From Pedosphaera parvula Ellin514 (lineage in GTDB: Bacteria; Verrucomicrobiota; Verrucomicrobiia; Limisphaerales; Pedosphaeraceae), in assembly GCF_000172555.1 (NCBI RefSeq), contig NZ_ABOX02000043.1, forward strand, positions 1-63,365: DNA of 63,365 bases, read 5' to 3'. The notes below the pieces were generated by a model that saw nothing but the letters and a program-made list of their open reading frames with translations, did no database searches and was not told the DNA's origin. The position numbers and the translations under genes were made by a program. Positions 35,801 to 44,276 of this stretch are shown here, piece after piece (the first letter of the stretch is position 1; each line of letters opens with the position of its first letter).

Positions 35801-36852
35801 CGCCTCCAGCGATACTAAGCCAGCCACAAAGCTGGACGAATATCGTTGGCTCGATCGCGAATTTCAGCACGGTCGCGACAGCCTGCACGCCGCTGGCTTA
35901 TCAATGGTTTTTTAACAGTGCTGTTCTAAGTGATCAGACCAACAGCAGCCTGACGATCACTTCCGTCAACCCTGCCAATACCGGTAATTATTCAGTCGTC
36001 GCTAATGCGTCCGGCGGTTCTTCCACCAGCATCGTCGCCACCCTGACAGTGAATTTAATTCCCACGAGCCTCGCGTTGAATTCGCCCACCAATCCGTCTG
36101 GCTACCAAGATAGCTTGGATTTTACTGCCAACGTCACACCAGCAACCGCCACTGGTACCGTGCAATTCCTGACAAACGGTGCTGCTTTCGACAGCCTGAC
36201 ACTCACCGCCGGACAGGGCACCAGCACCAACCTTGCTTCGCTGCCACGCGGCACCAATCTCATCACCGCCATTTATTCCGGTGACGCCAATTATTTGCCG
36301 GCAACTGCGACGCTCGCGCAAATTGTTACCAATCATCCGCCAGTTGCCACCACCGCATTTTATACCCGCGCGGCAGACACTGCATTGAACATTGCCGTCG
36401 CCGACCTGGCGACCAATTGGACTGACGCTGATGGAGACACAATTTCGCTAACGGGCGTGAGCGTCAGCACCAATGGTATAACGCTGACCAACAATGCTGG
36501 CACACTGATTTATTTTAATTCCAACAACGTCGCTGACCAATTTGTCTGCACCATCAGTGACAGCTGGGGCGACACGAATTTCCAAACGGTCAATATTACC
36601 ATCGAGCCAATCGTCAACTCGGTCCCCACCATCACCAGTCTGCTTGGCAATCCTGACGGCAGTTTCAGTTTGACCTTCGCAGGCGCACCCGGTTATGCCT
36701 ACGTAGTGGAGACGGCAACAAACTTAAATTCACCCGCTACCTGGACTCCGATTGCCACAAATACTCTGGGCACCAATGGCCTCTGGCAGTTCAACGACTC
36801 GCAAGCCACCAATTTTCAACGACGATTCTATCGGCTCAAACTCGGGCAGTGA
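32803..36852 (+). CDS. Secreted S53 (sedolisin/kumamolisin-type) peptidase with Ig-like repeats
   Basis: About 1349 aa from ATG 32803 (MTIKKSASALFLALSFALVS), a signal peptide. A pro-kumamolisin activation domain follows (LDDLLQQIYDPQSTNFHQFL, FGPTEQDY). The S53 catalytic domain has AEVSLDIELI (Glu and Asp of the triad, residues 290 and 294 counting from 32,776), ASGDSDA (oxyanion Asp 374) and GGTSCAAP (nucleophile Ser 486). After about residue 590 come several Ig-like domains (QPSSQTVTNGASLAF, QPASLTILAGSNAVF), a HYR-like domain, a Big_3-like repeat and a C-terminal FxRRFYRLKLGQ domain. It is an acid endopeptidase secreted to the surface or medium. It sits alone between two attachment scars. 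Confidence 0.92.
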   Translation: MTIKKSASALFLALSFALVSTPSANAGPDRVMLPGHVPSVVAGLTPKGLLPTTNRLSLAIGLPLRNQAALDDLLQQIYDPQSTNFHQFLSPQEFTERFGPTEQDYQAVIKFAKANGLTVVGTHPNRVVLDVKGSVLEIEQAFNVTLRVYRHPKEARDFFAPDTEPSVPTNLSLADMWGLSDYALPRPLSHKLDPLKVTPLDGSGPGGAYRGSDFRNAYVPQSNLTGAGQTAAVVEFDGYYTSDITNYETQCGYPNVPLQNVIVDGVSGSPGYSGQANAVAEVSLDIELIIAMAPGLSKLIVYEGNSPYDVFNKIVTDNSAKQVSCSWAWSVGPTHNWGHPGTKTLDAQLQQMAAQGQSFFQASGDSDAYTGAQAMSSSSGPIPVDSIYVTSVGGTTLTMNGTGASWASETVWNWGNNTGSGGGISPNYAIPSWQTNVSMANNAGSTVNRNVPDVALTADAVHVLYNNGSSDAFGGTSCAAPLWAGFCALVNQQAVAVGGATKTVGFLNPALYAIASSTNYAACFHDITTGNNIGNYTPGLFNAVPGYDLATGLGTPNGTNLINALAPSLSPYFISQPSSQTVTNGASLAFNTTVGGQSPLGYKWIFNGTNLPAGGNISGTTSNVLSITSAGANNSGNYNLIATNNYGSVTSSVAVLTVGFPPAFSTQPASLTILAGSNAVFSAVVSGSTPLVYQWRQNATNLINGTGISGATSNILTLTAATTNRNGNYTLAVTNNFGATTSTVAALTVVLPPAITSSSLTNRTVECSSNNLTFTATASGTPPVGYQWSLDSVPVIGATKTSFSLTNVQFPDHTVSLVVTNPYGSVTSNALLTVHDTIAPIITLNGGNPLTIELGSAFNDPGATATDICAGTVTVAAGSGTVNTSAIGTNTVVYTANDGNGNTTSISRTVIVRDTAPPTIVWSFTNLVLAADSHCSAPMPDVTGTNFVLATDASGFLTISQSPTNNAPLQLGTNLVVITLNDASSNAIYSTNIVVVSDQTPPAILSQPQSWTNIVGSIANFSTVATACTPLAYQWFFNSAVLSDQTNSSLTITSVNPANTGNYSVVANASGGSSTSIVATLTVNLIPTSLALNSPTNPSGYQDSLDFTANVTPATATGTVQFLTNGAAFDSLTLTAGQGTSTNLASLPRGTNLITAIYSGDANYLPATATLAQIVTNHPPVATTAFYTRAADTALNIAVADLATNWTDADGDTISLTGVSVSTNGITLTNNAGTLIYFNSNNVADQFVCTISDSWGDTNFQTVNITIEPIVNSVPTITSLLGNPDGSFSLTFAGAPGYAYVVETATNLNSPATWTPIATNTLGTNGLWQFNDSQATNFQRRFYRLKLGQ

Positions 36853-36884
36853 TGTGGGCAGCGCCGCGAAATTGGATTAAGTTC

Positions 36885-36990
36885 CGAATCTTTGGCAGCC
36901 TTTTTCCGGGCTTGGAACTTTGGTGAATTCCGCACAAAGTCCGCCGGATATGAAGGGGAAGATAAGTCAAAACTCTTCCGTTCTTAGCCT
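36885..36990 (+). pseudogene. Second scar of the integrase 5' end
   Basis: The bases GGTGAATTCCGCACAAAGTC and AAGATAAGTCAAAAC align with 691-750 inside the attL integrase (GGTGAATCCCGCACAGATTC, GAGAGTCAAAAC) with one 10-base gap. In the matching frame it reads NFGEFRTKSAGYEGEDKSK against NSGESRTDSAQNPAESGVES, then stops. The orientation is the same as attL. It separates the S53 peptidase from the core genes. Confidence 0.6.
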
Positions 36991-37042
36991 CGTCGAAACC
37001 TAAATTCCACCAGGACGTTCCACTGTGATACTCCGATTTGCC

Positions 37043-38131
37043 TTACGGCCTGAGTTCACGGGCCAGTTCGCGATCCGAACGTTTGCGGGCCTTGCTTTGT
37101 TGGCTTCTTCTCGCATGCCGATCGACGATCAACTGGCGCTTGGTTCGGCGACCACGCAATTTTTCAATTTCCTGATCCAGCTTGAGATATCCCTCCAGAC
37201 GCGCAGAACTAAGCTCCCCCTGCTCTACTGCCTGACGGAGCGCACAACCGGCATCTGAGCCATGTTTACAATCCTGAAACTTACAATCTCTGGACAGTAC
37301 CTCAATGTCGGAAAACGCCTCGCGCAACGTCCCCTCGTCCGTCCACATCTGCACTTCCTTGATGCCGGGGTTATCGATTAGGATGCCGCCTTTGGGCAGG
37401 ATGAGCAGCTCACGCGCGGTGGTCGTGTGCCGTCCCTTGCCGGTGATTCCATTCACCTCGTCGGTCCATTGCCATTCATCGCCGAGCAACAAGTTGATCA
37501 ATGCCGATTTTCCCACGCCGCTGGAGCCCACCAAGGCAACTGTGACCCCGGGTTTCAGAACATTCCTGAGACCTTCAAGCCCCTGCCTGTTTTCCACGCT
37601 GGTCACATACACCTCCGCCTCGGCATTCAGCGCACGAATGTCCCCGGCCGCTTTCTGATTCTGGGCATCCGGGTAAAGATCTGATTTGTTGACCAATATC
37701 ACGGCCTTCGCACCGCAGCGTCCAATGAGGGTGAAATAGCGTTCCATTCGCCGTGCATTGAAGTCCTGCCCGGCATCGGTCACCACCACAACGATATGAA
37801 CATTCGCGGCGATAACCTGTTCCTCGGCGCTCTGGCCCGCTGCTCTTCGTGAAAAACAGCTCTGCCGCGTCAACCGCGCCTGGATGACCGTCTCTTCACC
37901 GCAAGCGCCTACCTGCAGCGCCACCCAGTCTCCCACCGCGGGTAGCTCGGCATCCGTTTCTGCGTCGTGGTAAATCTTGCCACTCATGCTCACCTCCAAT
38001 TCCTGCCCATCCTCGAGCAGTGCGCCGTAGGTGATCCGGTTGTCCCTGATCAAACGCGCCGGCTTCCAGCCCTTGAGGTAATACGGAGCGAACTCCTTCT
38101 CAAACGCGTCGTTCCATCCAATGTCTTGCAT
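37043..38131 (-). CDS. rsgA: Ribosome small-subunit-dependent GTPase RsgA (YjeQ)
   Basis: About 362 aa from ATG 38131 (MQDIGWNDAFEKEF); the longer frame from 38,221 would overlap engB. Order: OB fold; circularly permuted GTPase with NKSD (G4) before GSSGVGKSALINLLLG (G1), then the T-rich G2 region and DNPG (G3); then a zinc finger CKFQDCKHGSDAGC. The family matures the 30S subunit. It has a basic C-terminus (RRTKRQLIVDRHARRSQQSK). It is the first core gene on the right of the island. Confidence 0.95.
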   Translation of the reverse strand: MQDIGWNDAFEKEFAPYYLKGWKPARLIRDNRITYGALLEDGQELEVSMSGKIYHDAETDAELPAVGDWVALQVGACGEETVIQARLTRQSCFSRRAAGQSAEEQVIAANVHIVVVVTDAGQDFNARRMERYFTLIGRCGAKAVILVNKSDLYPDAQNQKAAGDIRALNAEAEVYVTSVENRQGLEGLRNVLKPGVTVALVGSSGVGKSALINLLLGDEWQWTDEVNGITGKGRHTTTARELLILPKGGILIDNPGIKEVQMWTDEGTLREAFSDIEVLSRDCKFQDCKHGSDAGCALRQAVEQGELSSARLEGYLKLDQEIEKLRGRRTKRQLIVDRHARRSQQSKARKRSDRELARELRP

Positions 38132-38174
38132 CGTCATCGCCGCCACCCTTGTGTTTGAAGCCACGAACGCCCGC

Positions 38175-38765
38175 TCATGACAAAGCCTCATCGATGACAT
38201 TGAGAATTTCACGAACTCCATTCTTCGTTACTGAAGAGCAGCTGAGTATTTCCGGCACATTCTCAAACCAGCCGGAGATGCTTTCCTTGAACAAGTCCAT
38301 GTTTGTCTGCAGTTGAGCTGCCTTCACTTTGTCTGTTTTGGTGAAGATCAGAGCACACGGAGCAGATTGCTCTCCAAGCCACTGAACAAACTCCAGATCG
38401 ATCTTCTGCGGCTTATGCCGGGAATCGATCAAAACAAAGACGCAGTAGAGATTTGATCTCTTTGCCAGGTAATTTGAAACCGCATCATTGAACCTCGCGC
38501 TGTTTTCCCTGGCTATATGGGCATACCCGTAACCCGGCAGATCCACCAAACGCCAGGCCTTGTTGATGGTGAAAAAATTAATCAGCTTGGTATAGCCGGG
38601 AACTTTCGAAACTCTGGCCAAATCCTTCCTGCCTGCCAGCAGGTTGACCAACGAAGACTTGCCAACATTTGACCGCCCGATAAAAGCGAACTCCGGCAAA
38701 GTCTCCTCCGGACACGTCTCCAGATTGGGAGCGCTGACTTCAAAAACAGCAGAATTAATATTCAT
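38175..38765 (-). CDS. engB: Ribosome biogenesis GTPase EngB (YsxC/YihA)
   Basis: 196 aa, standard length. G1 is GRSNVGKSSLVNLLAG, G3 is LVDLPGYGYA, and G4 is TKTDKVKA. It acts in 50S subunit assembly. It lies 43 nt upstream of rsgA in the same direction, a fitting pair of ribosome-assembly GTPases. Confidence 0.95.
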   Translation of the reverse strand: MNINSAVFEVSAPNLETCPEETLPEFAFIGRSNVGKSSLVNLLAGRKDLARVSKVPGYTKLINFFTINKAWRLVDLPGYGYAHIARENSARFNDAVSNYLAKRSNLYCVFVLIDSRHKPQKIDLEFVQWLGEQSAPCALIFTKTDKVKAAQLQTNMDLFKESISGWFENVPEILSCSSVTKNGVREILNVIDEALS

Positions 38766-39043
38766 GATTTAAATGGCCAGCTTGACTATGCCGCAAATCA
38801 TTCATTACCGACATTTAAATCTTTGACAGAGTCTTCGAATCGTTTTGAACGAATTCCAATTATGATTTCAACGTCTCAAGCACCTGTTGGGCAACAGCCT
38901 CCGTCATTGCATAACTGCCTGGAGGCGAAGTGGATGGACGTACGGATTATCAGCGGCGTACAAAATTTCGGGCGGTAGACTCCACTGGGTGTGCAAATCC
39001 TACTCCTTTTGCGTTGAGACCCGGATGGTCAGCCGGTCAGTTT

Positions 39044-39274
39044 CTAGGCTTTTGCCGGACGCCCAGCCTTGATCAACTTACCACCGTTGTTATTCAGATA
39101 ATCCTGAACCATCTGAATGCGCCCGTAGCTGGTGGGAACGCGTTTTTGGGTGTCGAACAACCGGTAATGGGTCAACGTCTTTCCTACTTCCACGATCTCG
39201 ACATGAGCCTTTTCAGTTTTCCAGAGCTGCCCTTTCTCGAGCAGCGGCAAAGCAGTTGGTTTCTTTGAGTTCAT
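39044..39274 (-). CDS. Small conserved protein
   Basis: 76 aa, polar, no signal. It reads LLEKGQLWKTEKAHVEIVEV and HYRLFDTQKRVPTSYGRIQM, a compact beta-rich shape, followed by a basic tail (KLIKAGRPAKA). I do not recognise the family. The 278-base stretch between it and engB holds no gene I can see. Confidence 0.6.
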   Translation of the reverse strand: MNSKKPTALPLLEKGQLWKTEKAHVEIVEVGKTLTHYRLFDTQKRVPTSYGRIQMVQDYLNNNGGKLIKAGRPAKA

Positions 39275-39597
39275 GTCATTTAAAAACGAATCTGAAACAT
39301 TGGACTGAATGCCGAAAGAAATTTAAATTCAGTTTATATGTCAGGTGAGGATAATAGAACCATTACGATTAAAAGCGAATTAATTCGGCACTTTTTCTTA
39401 AAAGTCCACCCTGCCGAAAAGGCTTTCTCGCAGTGGCCCGCACCACTCAGGCACTGTCTGGATGTATAATGGACGTTGATTTTAAAGGGGTTTTGCTATA
39501 TCAACCTCGCAGGTAACCACATAAAAAAGTAATCGTGAACCGTATTAAAAACCCCTCACTTGCCTGCTCTGCCCGGCGTCCCAGTTCTTCGCTTTCC
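39275..39597. other. AT-rich divergent promoter region
   Basis: Intergenic region between two divergently read small genes. It is AT-rich, with no gene or clear hairpin. It presumably carries promoters for both. Confidence 0.35.
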
Positions 39598-39855
39598 ATG
39601 AAACCAATAAACATTCTGGTTCTGCTCCTTGTTTTGTCTCTGCTCGCCGGTTGCGCGTCCAATTACAATGTGATTCTAACCAACGGACGCGTCTACACTA
39701 CCAGCACCAAACCAAAATTGGATAAAGCGAAAAATCGTTATGTGTTCAAGGATACCTCTGGTCAACCGGTCGAGGTTGCGCCGGTGCTCGTCCGCGAAAT
39801 CGCCCCAACTTCGATGAGCGAAGCATCGAAGTTCACTTCTACTCCCGCACGCTGA
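39598..39855 (+). CDS. YgdI/YgdR-type small lipoprotein
   Basis: 85 aa from ATG 39598, chosen because it opens a lipoprotein signal peptide (MKPINILVLLLVLSLLAGC). The mature part SNYNVILTNGRVYTTSTKPK ... YVFKDTSGQPVEVAP matches the DUF903/YgdI-YgdR SH3-like fold. Function unknown; outer-membrane lipoprotein. Its last 17 bases overlap the convergent ribE gene. Confidence 0.85.
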   Translation: MKPINILVLLLVLSLLAGCASNYNVILTNGRVYTTSTKPKLDKAKNRYVFKDTSGQPVEVAPVLVREIAPTSMSEASKFTSTPAR

Positions 39856-40450
39856 CGAACTGGTGCACGTACTTGCCGAGCAAATCCGCTTCCAGGTTCA
39901 CCGCATCACCCACGGCTCTCTCACGCAATGCCGTGACCTCAAAGGTGTGTGGGATGATCCAAATTCGAAAACTTTTTTTGCTGACCTGCGCCACCGTAAG
40001 GCTGATGCCATCCACCGCAATCGACCCTTTGAAAATGACATAACGCATCACCTCCGCCGGTGCTGCGATTTCCAGCACGTGATCCTGCCCTGACCTTTCC
40101 CAGCGAATGATCCTGCCCGTTCCATCGATGTGTCCGGTAACGAAGTGCCCGCCCAATCTCGCCCCAACTGCCAGCGCACGTTCCAGATTCACCAACGAAC
40201 CCACTTTCGCACTTTGCAAATTTGTCCGATTCCAAGTCTCCTGCAGCAGGTCGAAATGAACCAGCTTGCCGCCCCCTTTTTTCACTGCCGAAACCTTCAC
40301 CACTGTCAGACAGCAACCATTCACCGACACGCTTTCCCCCAGCTTCAACCCGCGCGCGCAAATCTTTGCCCGCACCACCAACTCGATTGACTTGACCGAG
40401 GGCTTGATTCGCTCAATGGTTCCTGTTTCTTCTACAATGCCGGTAAACAT
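39839..40450 (-). CDS. ribE: Riboflavin synthase, alpha subunit
   Basis: 203 aa from ATG 40450 (MFTGIVEETGTIERI, the canonical start); the frame extends to 40,495 but that part is not homologous. Two lumazine-binding repeats: VNGCCLTVV in the first half and VDGISLTVAQV in the second. It converts two 6,7-dimethyl-8-ribityllumazine molecules to riboflavin. It follows ribD by 34 nt in the same direction. Confidence 0.95.
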   Translation of the reverse strand: MFTGIVEETGTIERIKPSVKSIELVVRAKICARGLKLGESVSVNGCCLTVVKVSAVKKGGGKLVHFDLLQETWNRTNLQSAKVGSLVNLERALAVGARLGGHFVTGHIDGTGRIIRWERSGQDHVLEIAAPAEVMRYVIFKGSIAVDGISLTVAQVSKKSFRIWIIPHTFEVTALRERAVGDAVNLEADLLGKYVHQFVSVRE

Positions 40451-40484
40451 ACTGCCACCTACATAACCTGATAACGCCCGTCGT

Positions 40485-41600
40485 TCAATCCCCATCGACC
40501 CGCGCAGTCAACAGCAAATCTGCTCCCAATCGCCGCCACTCCACATCCTTTAGTTTGATCGCATCTGCCAGGGTCGTGCTCCCATCACCCGCCACTCCCT
40601 TGCGCGCATCACGCCCGCCAAGAATTTTTGGCGCATAAAAAAACGCAACCCGATGCGCCAATCTTCCCAGCAAAAACGAAGCGTTCACTTCGCCACCACC
40701 TTCCACAAGCAAGCTCATCACGTTCTCGCCACCCAATTTCTTGACCAGCCAGCGCAGATCAATCTTCCCTTGCTTCTCCGGCGCGACCAACACATTGGCC
40801 TGCCGGGCCAAGGCTGTCACCCGGCGCTCCGGTGCCGATTTCAAAACCACTATCGTCGTAAACTCTCGAAATTCATCGCTGACCACTTTCGCCTTCAAAG
40901 GTGTCCTCGCTTGCGAATCCAAAATAATTCTTCTGAACTTTTTCTCTTCGGATTTGTTTCGACTTTGCACTCTCACAGTAAGGCTCGGATCATCCGCCAA
41001 CACGGTATTCACCCCCACCAAAATCGCATCCGCCCCCTGCCTCAACTTCATCCCGTACGCGCGGGCTTTCTCACCCGTGATCCATTTCGATTCCCCGCCT
41101 GCCGTTGCAATTTTCCCATCCAACGTCATGGCGGCCTTCACGATTACCAACGGCGTACCGTGCACGATCCAATGGTTAAAAGACTCATTCAGCTCCCCTG
41201 CTTCTTCTGCCAAAATGCCAGAAACAACTTTGATCCCAGCGCGTTCCAATAATGGAAAAGCCCTTCCCGCATGCGCCGGATTGGGATCAGTCGCTGCCAC
41301 CACCACCTTCTTGATCTTCGCTGCCTTGATTGCCTCGGTGCAGGGCGGCGTTCGGCCATGCGTACAACATGGTTCCAGCGTAACGTAGAGCGTTGCTCCT
41401 TTTGGATCATTCCCCTTCGACGCCGCATCCTTCAATGCTTCAACCTCCGCATGCGGCTGCCCCGCGCGATGATGCCACCCCCTGCCAATCACCTTCCCAT
41501 GCTTCACCAGCACGGCACCTACTAAGGGATTGGGAGAAGTGTTACCATACGCACGCCGGGCCAAGGCCAATGCATTCTGCATGTGACTGGTATCAGTCAA
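40485..41600 (-). CDS. ribD: Bifunctional riboflavin deaminase/reductase RibD
   Basis: 371 aa. The N-terminal cytidine-deaminase-like zinc site is HAEVEAL and PCCTHGRTPPC. The C-terminal reductase has MTLDGKIATAGGESKWITG, VNTVLADDP and LLVEGGGEVNASFL. It performs the deamination and side-chain reduction steps of riboflavin synthesis. In one transcription unit with ribE. I see no FMN riboswitch in the short space upstream. Confidence 0.95.
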   Translation of the reverse strand: MTDTSHMQNALALARRAYGNTSPNPLVGAVLVKHGKVIGRGWHHRAGQPHAEVEALKDAASKGNDPKGATLYVTLEPCCTHGRTPPCTEAIKAAKIKKVVVAATDPNPAHAGRAFPLLERAGIKVVSGILAEEAGELNESFNHWIVHGTPLVIVKAAMTLDGKIATAGGESKWITGEKARAYGMKLRQGADAILVGVNTVLADDPSLTVRVQSRNKSEEKKFRRIILDSQARTPLKAKVVSDEFREFTTIVVLKSAPERRVTALARQANVLVAPEKQGKIDLRWLVKKLGGENVMSLLVEGGGEVNASFLLGRLAHRVAFFYAPKILGGRDARKGVAGDGSTTLADAIKLKDVEWRRLGADLLLTARVDGD

Positions 41601-41628
41601 GTCATGCCCTTCCCATTAGAAAGAAGCT

Positions 41629-42542
41629 TCATTCCTTCTCTGAAAACAGCGCCTGGGCATATTGCCTGGCATCGAACGGCTGCAAATCATCCGGCTGCTC
41701 ACCGAGACCTACAAACTTGATCGGCAGTCCCAGTTCCTTCTGAATCGCCACCACCATACCGCCTTTGCTGGTCCCATCGAGCTTTGTTACCACCAATCCC
41801 GTCAATGGCACTGCCTTGTGAAATTCCCGCGCCTGGTTCAATGCATTCATGCCGGTTGTGGCATCCAGGACCAGCAAAACTTCATGGGGCGCGCCTGCGA
41901 GTTGCTTGCCCATCACCCGATGCAATTTCTGCAATTCCTGCATCAAATTATGTTTGGTGTGCAACCTTCCAGCAGTGTCGACGATGAGGTAATCGGCACG
42001 TCGCGCCAGCGATGCGGTAATGGCATCGTGTGCAATCGCTGCCGGATCTGCCTTGTCCGCGCCTGCGATCACCGGCACCTTCAACCGCTCTCCCCACAAT
42101 TTCAATTGCTCAATGGCCGCCGCGCGAAACGTATCGCACGCCGCCAACACTGAAATTTTTCCCTGCTGCTGGATCATGTGGGCCATTTTGGCAGCCGTGG
42201 TGGTCTTGCCCGTGCCGTTGACCCCGACGATCGACACCACTGTCAACGCCCCATCTGCTCGCTTCAGGACGTAGTCCATGGTGGACAGACTCTTCTCGAC
42301 CTCAGCGCTGGCAATGTTAAAAACATCCAGGCCTTCCCTTCCCTGTGTCTCGTATGCTTTCTTGACCGCTTCGATGATCTGCTCCGTCATGTCCATCCCC
42401 AGTCAGCCGCGATCAATGCTCCTTCGAGTTCCTCCAGCGTCCCGCCTTCCAATTTCGGCGAACGGGTTACAATGCGTTTGATTTCGTGGACGACCTTGGA
42501 GTGCGTTTTCTGCAGTCCCGACTTGAATTATCGATATCCCAT
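41629..42542 (-). CDS. ftsY: Signal recognition particle receptor FtsY, 5' end apparently frameshifted
   Basis: The intact frame (255 aa from 42,396) holds GVNGTGKTTTAAKMAHM (G1), DTFRAAAIEQL, DTAGRLHTKHNLMQEL (G3), TKLDGTSKGG (G4) and FVGLGEQPDDLQPFDA, the complete G domain. The N domain lies upstream in another frame: FKSGLQKTHSKVVHEIKRIV and LEGGTLEELEGALIAAD, which meets the G-domain frame at GCTGACTGGGGATG, where one base seems to be missing (expected ADVGMDMT). The natural start is probably ATG 42,542, also followed by a short out-of-frame patch. Because FtsY is essential, sequencing error is likely. Confidence 0.88.
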
Positions 42543-42560
42543 GAAAACTGTTCCCCAATT

Positions 42561-43409
42561 CTACGCTGCTGCCGGTTTGGTAAGTTTGGCTTTCTGCTCC
42601 TCTGCCCGCTCCTTGAGTTTGATGACGTGTTGATACGGCAGCTTGACGCTTCCGACCAAAGGCTTTCCCTTGTTCATGCCGTGACAATCCGATCCGCCGG
42701 TAATAAGCAACTGATACCGTTCGGCCATCGCCAGGTAGTGCCTGCTTGTGGAGTTTGAATGCTTTGAATGAAAACATTCAATCCCATCCAACCCGGCTTC
42801 AACCAGTTCCGGAATGACATCGTCGGTCCTGTTCAATCCGGGATGCGCCATCACGGCCACACCGCCAGCCTGGTGAATCAAAGCAATCGCATCCAAGGCC
42901 GACATCTGACATTTCGGCACCCAGGCCGCGCGATTGGCCTTTAGAAACCGGTCGAAAGCTTCGTCCAGGCTGCCACATAAACCTTCCTGCACCAATGCCC
43001 GCGCCACATGCGGACGCCCCGGTGAGCGACAGTTGGCAATCCTGAACACAGCTTCCGCCTGCAATGGCACGCCGAGTTGATTCAGTTTCTCCACCATTTC
43101 CCGAATCCGGTTCTGGCGCACCGCTTGAAAACGCGCCACTTCGGTCAGCAGCTTCTGATTGTTCACGTCCAGGAAATAACCGAGCAGATGCAATTCAACG
43201 CCCCTCAGTTCGGCTGTCAGTTCGGTGCCTGTCACGAACTCAATCCCGTTGGTCTCGCAGGCTGCTCCCATGCGCTCACAACCTTCCAACGTGTCATGGT
43301 CGGTCAGCGCCATCGCCGCCAGTTCGTGACGCTTCCCATGCATCGCCAATTCTTCCGGCGTAAAAGTGCCGTCGGAAAAATTGGTATGTAAATGGAGATC
43401 AGCGAACAT
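42561..43409 (-). CDS. PHP-domain phosphoesterase (RNase AM/TrpH-like)
   Basis: 282 aa. The PHP motifs are all present: DLHLHTNFSDGTFTPEEL, ALTDHDTLEGC, GTELTAE, AVMAHPG, GIECFHSKH and GSDCHG. This matches the YciV/TrpH group, metal-dependent 3',5'-nucleoside bisphosphate phosphatases/5'-3' exoribonucleases. It lies just upstream of ftsY in the same direction and ends 18 nt before its presumed start. Confidence 0.92.
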   Translation of the reverse strand: MFADLHLHTNFSDGTFTPEELAMHGKRHELAAMALTDHDTLEGCERMGAACETNGIEFVTGTELTAELRGVELHLLGYFLDVNNQKLLTEVARFQAVRQNRIREMVEKLNQLGVPLQAEAVFRIANCRSPGRPHVARALVQEGLCGSLDEAFDRFLKANRAAWVPKCQMSALDAIALIHQAGGVAVMAHPGLNRTDDVIPELVEAGLDGIECFHSKHSNSTSRHYLAMAERYQLLITGGSDCHGMNKGKPLVGSVKLPYQHVIKLKERAEEQKAKLTKPAAA

Positions 43410-43427
43410 GTTTGGTTAAAATCCTGG

Positions 43428-43928
43428 TTATTTTACTATTCGTGCCGGGCGCATCAGTTCCCCTTTTATTTTGTCCAAAATTCCATTCACGAATTTGCCG
43501 CTCTCGTAGGTTGAAAATTTCTTGGCGATATCCACCGCCTCGTTGATGCTGACCACCGGCGGGATATCCTCCCGATGCAACATTTCAAAGATGGCCAGGC
43601 GCAAAATATTCCGGTCCACCGCGGCAATACGATGCAGGTCCCAGTTCTCGGCATACTTTTTGATCTGGGCATCGGCCTCATCCCGATGTTCCAGTGCTCC
43701 ACGAATCAGTGGATCGGCAAATATGCGCACCGCCGCCTCCTCCGCAGTTGGCGCCGGCAATTCAACCTTCTGCCCCCACGTCGCCCCGCCTTTGTCTTCC
43801 GCCAGGGCCGCCGGTCGTTGCGAATCCCAAAAATGGTTCAGCGCCTCCTCCAGTTTTTCCGGAGGATTCAAATCATGCTGAAATAAAAATTGCACTGCGC
43901 GTTCCCGCGCTTCACGTCGCTTACCCAT
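43428..43928 (-). CDS. nusB: Transcription antitermination factor NusB
   Basis: 166 aa from ATG 43928 (MGKRREARERAVQFLFQHDL); the frame extends to 43,985. The C-terminal half has the NusB signature: RIAAVDRNILRLAIFEMLH, PPVVSINEAVDIAKKFST and KFVNGILDKI. It binds boxA RNA with NusE in rRNA antitermination. First gene of the nusB-PHP-ftsY run. Confidence 0.94.
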   Translation of the reverse strand: MGKRREARERAVQFLFQHDLNPPEKLEEALNHFWDSQRPAALAEDKGGATWGQKVELPAPTAEEAAVRIFADPLIRGALEHRDEADAQIKKYAENWDLHRIAAVDRNILRLAIFEMLHREDIPPVVSINEAVDIAKKFSTYESGKFVNGILDKIKGELMRPARIVK

Positions 43929-44068
43929 AACTCTATGATGACGAATAAAATCCTGTTGAGAAATGAAAATCTTCAGACCCGCCATTCGGGCCGGGCATCA
44001 CTTTATTCAATGTTCCATGAATATTTTTTCGATTAACGCTGCACCCTCAAAAAAGCCACAGTAACAGC

Positions 44069-44251
44069 ATGAAAGTAAACCAGAATTCACGTTTACGCTA
44101 CAAAGTGGCCTCGCGAATCACCTTTTTGGCACTCCTGCTCACGATTGGGTCGGAGGGTTGGTTGCTCTGGAGTGTGACCAGGGCCCCGGTTCACGCCGTC
44201 CAATCCCTCCAATCACCGCTGGAATTCTCTTCCATCCCGGTGCAATATTAA
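44069..44251 (+). CDS. Small single-pass membrane protein
   Basis: 60 aa: basic N-terminus, one hydrophobic helix (ITFLALLLTIGSEGWLLW) and a short outside tail. It lies 25 nt upstream of the large DUF2339 gene in the same direction, so it is probably cotranscribed. Family not recognised. Confidence 0.5.
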   Translation: MKVNQNSRLRYKVASRITFLALLLTIGSEGWLLWSVTRAPVHAVQSLQSPLEFSSIPVQY

Positions 44252-44276
44252 GCTAACTGTTCTCCAGCCTCCCCCT

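Noticed and set aside
38766-39043. Possible structured RNA (tmRNA or SRP RNA) upstream of engB
   Set aside because: I looked for the conserved ends and core motifs of tmRNA and SRP RNA on both strands and found none.
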